From RUG11783 sp964599695 (GTDB taxonomy: Bacteria; Bacillota; Clostridia; Oscillospirales; Ruminococcaceae), in assembly GCA_964599695.1 (NCBI GenBank), contig CAZRGP010000049.1, positions 1 to 11,309 on the forward strand: a DNA stretch of 11,309 nucleotides. Direction: 5' to 3'. The position numbers were made by a program, and so were the translations under genes. A model generated the notes under the pieces. The model searched no databases. It was not told the DNA's origin and was given only the letters and a program-made list of their open reading frames with translations. Below are positions 8,086-11,309 of the stretch, one piece after another (the stretch's first letter is position 1; the number at the start of each line of letters is the position of its first letter).

Positions 8086-9050
8086 CAAATATGCTTATTG
8101 ATAAATGCCATCATCCTCCCAAAGGCCTCTTTGGCATGTGGTTCCTGATCCATCTGATCCATATATCCATGAGGTAAACCGGCTCCGGGGAAGAACACCA
8201 GATCATTGGGCACGCCGATCTCGTCCAGCTTCTTTTTCAGGCCGCGCCCCTCCGTGATGAAATATCCTCTTTCATCATTCGGTTCGTTGGAAGCATTGAT
8301 CCAGGATGGGAAGTATGTATCGCGAATATAGTTCTTCGCATTGATGATCGCCACAGCCTCCGGCGTGTTGCGTTTCGCTCCCGTTGCGCAGCCCAGCATG
8401 GCGTACATATTGCCGTCAAATACACTGGCGTCCAGGGCAGCTTCGTCGATGGCCAGCACCTTCAGGTTTTCCATCGTCAGGACGGGATTGACGCCCAGCA
8501 TGGCGGCGTAATCAGGATTGCAGACGCAGGCGGCATAGATTTCCGTCATATTCGCCCCGGCACTGCCTCCCGAGAGGCAGACACGGGACATATCCAGATG
8601 CAGTTCCTCTTCATGTGCGATCAGATAGCGGAACAACTCATCTGTCTGCCGGATCGGCACCGGAAACCGGTACTGCGGCGCCAGCGCGTAATCCGCATTG
8701 ACCAGGATAAAGCCTGCTCGCACGATGGCCTCCAGCTTTCCCACACCGCCTCCGCCGGTCTGCATCGGGTCGCCGGCGGACTTGTTGCCGAAAATGAAGC
8801 CGCCGCCGTGGAAGTACACCACCACGGGCCGCTTCTCGCCGCTGTCATCGGGATACCAGATATCCGTGAAGCTGTTGGGCCAGGTCTCGCCGTATTTGAC
8901 ATCGCTGCGGCAGACCATGCCGCTGGTAAGCTTCTTCACTTCCGGCGTATGCCAGGGCTCCCACTCGTTGGGCCTGTGTCCCTTGTAGAGCTTTGCATAG
9001 ACTGCTTTCTGGATCAGAGTGCATTTCAGATCATTCAGCCGTTTCCCCAT
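8085..9050 (-). CDS. HSL-type alpha/beta hydrolase (esterase), first gene of the operon
   Basis: A 321-residue esterase related to the hormone-sensitive-lipase group but not a close copy of the other two HSL-type proteins. Motifs: HGGGFIFG (81-88), YALAPQYRFP (121-130, the common YRLAPE..FP signature), nucleophile elbow GGSAGA (Ser163) and His in LPHGY (His294). Where the other two have C-G-x-D-P, this protein reads ASNEPND (253-259), so the acid is either Glu256 or Asp259. It also carries a glycine-rich insert, TGGGGVGK (98-105). There is no signal peptide. The ATG at 9050 is preferred over an in-frame TTG at 9056 because AAAGGG lies 8 nt upstream of the ATG. It is the promoter-proximal gene of the operon, divergent from the AraC-type regulator. 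Carbohydrate esterase is inferred from context; the family alone only says ester hydrolase. Confidence 0.85.
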   Translation of the reverse strand: MGKRLNDLKCTLIQKAVYAKLYKGHRPNEWEPWHTPEVKKLTSGMVCRSDVKYGETWPNSFTDIWYPDDSGEKRPVVVYFHGGGFIFGNKSAGDPMQTGGGGVGKLEAIVRAGFILVNADYALAPQYRFPVPIRQTDELFRYLIAHEEELHLDMSRVCLSGGSAGANMTEIYAACVCNPDYAAMLGVNPVLTMENLKVLAIDEAALDASVFDGNMYAMLGCATGAKRNTPEAVAIINAKNYIRDTYFPSWINASNEPNDERGYFITEGRGLKKKLDEIGVPNDLVFFPGAGLPHGYMDQMDQEPHAKEAFGRMMAFINKHI

Positions 9051-9084
9051 GTTCAAGGCCCTTTCTGTGTGTTCCTTTATCTAT

Positions 9085-9090
9085 ATCATA
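9085..9090 (-). promoter_or_regulatory. Candidate -10 box of the hydrolase operon
   Basis: TATGAT on the minus strand, about 35 nt upstream of the ATG at 9050, which gives an expected 5' leader near 28 nt. The matching -35 position (9108-9113, ATTTTT) is poor, as is common at promoters that need an activator, and it abuts the inverted repeat at 9113-9140. Position is inferred from sequence only. Confidence 0.5.
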
Positions 9091-9112
9091 GTTTTTGGAA
9101 AGAATAAAAAAA

Positions 9113-9140
9113 TACCTACATTTTACATTTTAGATAGGTA
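9113..9140. promoter_or_regulatory. Candidate shared operator: inverted repeat plus tandem 7-mer
   Basis: Between the divergent regulator and operon lies a perfect 6-bp inverted repeat, TACCTA (9113-9118) and TAGGTA (9135-9140), separated by 16 bp. Inside it is a tandem direct repeat ACATTTT-ACATTTT (9118-9131). The left arm touches the -35 position of the operon promoter and the right arm touches the -35 position of the regulator promoter. This layout suits an AraC-family protein that activates the operon and controls its own gene. The link to this regulator is inference. Confidence 0.5.
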
Positions 9141-9160
9141 GAAATTTACTTTTCATGAGG

Positions 9161-9166
9161 TATAAT
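9161..9166 (+). promoter_or_regulatory. Candidate -10 box of the AraC-family regulator gene
   Basis: A consensus TATAAT on the plus strand. The 17-bp-spaced -35 position (9138-9143, GTAGAA) is a poor match and overlaps the right arm of the inverted repeat. Transcription would begin near 9173, which places the TTG at 9171 outside the message and supports the start at 9213. Confidence 0.6.
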
Positions 9167-9201
9167 TGATTTGTTAACAGGAACGATAGTGAAACTTGAA
9201 C

Positions 9202-9207
9202 GGAGGG
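9202..9207 (+). promoter_or_regulatory. Ribosome binding site deciding the TTG start of the regulator
   Basis: GGAGGG sits 5 nt before the TTG at 9213. No ATG lies near the start of the reading frame, and the earlier in-frame TTG at 9171 has no ribosome site in front of it. Confidence 0.75.
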
Positions 9208-9212
9208 ATACT

Positions 9213-10265
9213 TTGGCAAACTATAATCATCTGATCCGGGAGTTGTCCAACTTGGATCCGTATGAAAAGGCAGGGCTCGATTCCGTTCACCGAACAGGAA
9301 CCATGCTTCGCCACGGTCAGTACTTATATCTGATGATGCACGGAACAGACCAGCATACTCTGGAAACCATCAATGACTCGCCCGCTCTCCGGGAACAAGG
9401 GCATATTGTGGCCTCCTTTCATGACCGATACGGAGACACCGGCCTCACGGAGGAGGATTTCATGCCGTCTGACATGAATGTTGCCGTAGAAAAACTGCTC
9501 CGTTATATTGAAATACCTGCCCACTCACACGAGTTTATCGAATGTGCCTATGTGCTCCGGGGCAGTTGTATTCATCGCGTCGGGGAAAACGAAGTGATCC
9601 AGCAGGAAGGGAGCTTTATCCTCATCCCAGTTCCGACCAGACACCAGCTCATTGCTGTCAGAGACTCACTGTGCCTCACCATAAAAATCAGGCTCAGCCA
9701 CTTCGTAAAGATGAGCATTCCGCACCTGCCCTCCATGATCTACCCGATCAGTTTCCAGTGCGGTGAAGATCCTGCCGCAGAGAACATGCTCCTGTTTCTG
9801 TACGAGCAGCAAAAGTTCGGCCTTCCTTATCGAAATGAGCTGATGGAATCGGCTACAGCCAGTCTGATCACATATATTCTTCAGCGATATATGGACACAA
9901 TGCAGCCACTCTACAGCATTGCTCTCAGGGATCAGCGGCTTCTCGATATGGTCAACTACATGTACAATCATTACCGCACCATTACGCTCCATGACCTGGC
10001 TACGGAGTTTCATTACAATGAATCCTATTTGAGCCGTATGTTTCAGGAGCAGGCTGGTCGGTCCTTCTCGGAAACCGTCAAGGATTTTAAGCTCCGAAAA
10101 GCCGCAGAGTTGCTGAAAACAAAGAACTGGAAGCTCGATCACATCTGCGAAGAGATCGGTTATCGTGATACGAGGCAATTCATCCGCAGCTTCAAGCAGA
10201 TGTTCGGTGTAACACCCGATCGGTTTCGGAAGATGGCACAGCAAACAGCAGATCAAAACATATAA
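9213..10265 (+). CDS. AraC-family transcriptional regulator with N-terminal cupin-like sensor
   Basis: A 350-residue regulator. The N-terminal ~90 residues have no recognised motif. A cupin-type sugar-sensing segment follows (about 98-150: IPAHSHEFIECAYVLRGSC, then GSFILIPVPTRHQL), then a helical linker. The C-terminal AraC DNA-binding domain (about 240-342) has two helix-turn-helix units: ITLHDLATEFHYNESYLSRM and LDHICEEIGYRDTRQFIRSF, with the usual FGVTPDRFRK ending. Translation is placed at TTG 9213 on the strength of GGAGGG 5 nt upstream. It is transcribed divergently from the esterase/glycosidase operon and is therefore its probable local regulator, most likely an activator responding to a sugar released from or imported with the substrate. 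The ligand is unknown. Confidence 0.93.
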   Translation: MANYNHLIRELSNLDPYEKAGLDSVHRTGTMLRHGQYLYLMMHGTDQHTLETINDSPALREQGHIVASFHDRYGDTGLTEEDFMPSDMNVAVEKLLRYIEIPAHSHEFIECAYVLRGSCIHRVGENEVIQQEGSFILIPVPTRHQLIAVRDSLCLTIKIRLSHFVKMSIPHLPSMIYPISFQCGEDPAAENMLLFLYEQQKFGLPYRNELMESATASLITYILQRYMDTMQPLYSIALRDQRLLDMVNYMYNHYRTITLHDLATEFHYNESYLSRMFQEQAGRSFSETVKDFKLRKAAELLKTKNWKLDHICEEIGYRDTRQFIRSFKQMFGVTPDRFRKMAQQTADQNI

Positions 10266-10329
10266 GTTAACTTCTGATTCTGTGTCGGTGCTTCAGGACA
10301 CTCTGCCTGTCAAACCTGCAAATCTGAGT

Positions 10330-10401
10330 TTTGTACATTTGTTTTCCTCCAAGAACCCACTACCATATGTGCAAGTAAACAGGAAAGATTACATGTACAA
10401 A
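10330..10401. repeat. 9-bp inverted repeat upstream of the TnpV-like fragment
   Basis: TTTGTACAT (10330-10338) and ATGTACAAA (10393-10401) form a perfect inverted repeat with 54 bp between the arms, within the otherwise gene-free stretch 10266-10414. The right arm merges into the AAAGGAGG ribosome site of the next gene. It could be a regulator site or part of a mobile-element end; nothing in the sequence decides between them. Confidence 0.35.
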
Positions 10402-10414
10402 GGAGGCTCACATT

Positions 10415-10663
10415 ATGGAAAACAGATTTGTGGCGGCGCGGAGGAGATATCTGCGCACACACATGGACGGGATCTACACGGGGATGCTGCTGACGGGAAC
10501 TTTGGAGCCGCATCTCAAAGAAACCGGCGAGTCGGCGCAAGCCATGTTCGACCGGTTGGTGGAGCAAATGAAAAAGACCGAAGGCGTTACCGAGCAGCTG
10601 AAGGCCGCCGATCAGATGGAATGGGTTGGAAGGATGAACTCCATCCGCAGCCGCGCGGAGTAG
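10415..10663 (+). pseudogene. TnpV-like transposon protein fragment
   Basis: An 82-codon reading frame whose body matches the TnpV family, small proteins of unknown biochemical role carried by clostridial mobilisable elements such as the Tn4451 group. Recognisable parts are RYLRTHMDGIYTGMLLTGTL (11-30), AQAMFDRLVEQMK (41-53), EGVTEQLKA (56-64) and MEWVGRMNSIRSRAE (68-82). The usual N-terminal part of TnpV (about 30-40 residues) is missing. The frame ends in TAG exactly where family members usually continue with Glu-Ile, which a single GAG-to-TAG change would explain. Reading on past the TAG in the same frame gives a ParB-like protein. A strong AAAGGAGG (10399-10406) lies 8 nt before the ATG, so the short protein could still be made. 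Called a remnant because of the missing N-terminus and the context. Confidence 0.6.
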
Positions 10664-11203
10664 ATCGCCATCTCGGAGCTGCGTCCCTTCAAGGATCACC
10701 CCTTCCGGGTCAAGGAGGACGAGGAAATGGAGCAGCTGTAAAAGAGCATCCATGAGTCCGGGGTGCTGGTGTCGGCGCTGGCACGGCCCACGGAGGACGG
10801 CTACGAGCTGATCACCGGCCACCGGCGCATGGCGGCCTGCGCAGCGCTGGGACTGGAGACCATGCCGGTCATCGCCCGCAAGCTGGCCGACGAGGAGGTC
10901 GTAATCGCCATGGTAGACAACAACCTGCAGCGGGAGCACTTGCTGCCCAGCGAAAAGGCCTTTGCCTACAAGATGAAAATGGAGGCACTGACCCATCAAG
11001 GCAAAACTTCTCGCCAAGATGGCGAGAAGTGGAGTGTGGAACAAATCAGCGAGGCGGGGAATGACAGTGAACGCCATATTCACCGCTATATTCGTCTCAC
11101 CAACCTGATCCCCTGCATTCTCAAGAGGGTAGACGAGGGGCGGATCGCCCTCACGCCGGCGGTGGAGCTCTCCTACCTCAATGCCCAACAGCAGCTGGGA
11201 TGA
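10664..11203 (+). pseudogene. ParB/RepB-like partition protein remnant
   Basis: In the same frame as the TnpV-like fragment, the sequence encodes the ParB N-terminal domain: IAISELRPFKDHPF (codons 1-14 after the TAG), then a TAA at 10739-10741, then ESGVLVSALARP, the TGHRRMAAC motif (ParB box II), MVDNNLQREHLLPSEKAFAY (box III), and the helix-turn-helix region ending in HIHRYIRLTNLIP and PAVELSYL. Family members on clostridial integrative elements run to about 290 residues. Here the start codon and N-terminal leader are absent, one internal nonsense codon is present, and the frame stops at 11203 shortly after the DNA-binding part. No ribosome site supports a start after the TAA, so this is treated as a broken gene. 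ParB would normally bind parS-like sites and help maintain a plasmid or integrative element. Confidence 0.82.
11006..11030. repeat. Perfect hairpin inside the ParB remnant
   Basis: ACTTCTCGCC and GGCGAGAAGT form a perfect 10-bp stem with a 5-nt loop (AAGAT). It lies in coding sequence and is not followed by a T run, so it is not a typical intrinsic terminator. Confidence 0.5.
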
Positions 11204-11309
11204 TTACGCTTCCCACTGAAAAGGAACTGGAAAAGCTGATGGATGAGATTCGCCGGTTCTAGAATAAAAGTTGGGGCGGCGTAAAAGCTCTAACAGAAAA
11301 TAAGACAAA
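11200..11309 (+). other. Unassigned tail with a 20-codon frame
   Basis: After the ParB-like frame ends, a short frame starting at the overlapping ATG (11200) reads MITLPTEKELEKLMDEIRRF and stops at TAG (11260-11262). The same frame then stays open to the edge (NKSWGGVKALTENKT). It has no convincing ribosome site. It looks like a fragment of another mobile-element protein joined to the ParB remnant, but I do not recognise it. Confidence 0.2.

Noticed and set aside
9171..9173. TTG at 9171 as start of the AraC-family regulator
   Set aside because: It sits at the expected transcription start just after TATAAT and has no ribosome site, whereas TTG at 9213 has GGAGGG 5 nt upstream.
10266..10414. 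Intrinsic terminator after the regulator gene
   Set aside because: Only a 4-bp stem (CAGG/CCTG near 10296-10311) was found, with no following T run.
10661..10741. Stop-codon recoding (TAG and TAA read as amino acids) in the TnpV-ParB frame
   Set aside because: The AraC-type gene and the esterase gene at 365-1396 end with TAA, and the other complete operon genes end with TGA, so the standard code is in use. Missing start and C-terminus of ParB point to ordinary gene decay.
10282..10755. A 157-codon plus-strand frame overlapping the TnpV-like fragment
   Set aside because: It lacks a ribosome site, is rich in Gly/Arg/Ala without motifs, and overlaps a better-supported frame with a strong AAAGGAGG.
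10310..11188. A 292-codon open frame on the minus strand
   Set aside because: It lies opposite the TnpV/ParB sequence, whose plus-strand frame gives clear family motifs (GHRR, NLQRE, YIRLT). The minus frame has low-complexity Leu/His/Arg-rich content typical of an antisense shadow.
1..11309. CRISPR arrays, tRNA or rRNA genes
   Set aside because: No regularly spaced repeats or RNA-gene signatures were seen, and coding sequence on one strand or the other covers nearly all of the window.

Overview
The window looks like part of the chromosome of an anaerobic, gut- or rumen-type Firmicute (class Clostridia). The evidence is a GH3 enzyme with the clostridial 'C-domain first' arrangement, a GPH-type sugar symporter, strong AGGAGG-like ribosome sites, and TnpV/ParB-type mobile-element genes typical of Clostridia. 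No taxonomic marker gene is present, so this is an inference.

Positions 1-9050 hold one tightly packed minus-strand gene cluster of eight genes, reading right to left: an HSL-type esterase (8085-9050), a GPH-family sugar:cation symporter (6592-8070), a GH2 beta-glycosidase (4295-6592), a second HSL-type esterase (3385-4293), a pectinacetylesterase/Notum-like hydrolase (2283-3407), a third HSL-type esterase (1393-2286), an alpha/beta hydrolase with an unusual C-terminal helical extension (365-1396), and the start of a GH3 beta-glucosidase-like enzyme that runs off the left edge (1-359). Most junctions overlap (ATGA, TGATG) or are separated by 1-14 nt, so the cluster is almost certainly one operon with translational coupling.

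None of the enzymes has a visible signal peptide. The simplest reading is that a heavily acylated oligosaccharide or glycoside is imported by the symporter, stripped of its acyl groups by up to five cytoplasmic esterases, and hydrolysed by GH2 and GH3. Five esterases per two glycosidases is the most striking feature of the locus. The substrate cannot be fixed from sequence.

A divergent AraC-family regulator (9213-10265, plus strand, TTG start) faces the operon across a short AT-rich gap. That gap contains both promoter -10 boxes, an inverted repeat and a tandem 7-bp repeat, which together look like a shared operator.

From about 10330 to the right edge lies a decayed mobile-element remnant. 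It contains a TnpV-like fragment fused in frame, through a TAG codon, to a ParB-like protein that carries a further TAA and loses its C-terminus near 11200. No RNA genes, CRISPR arrays or complete insertion sequences were seen.
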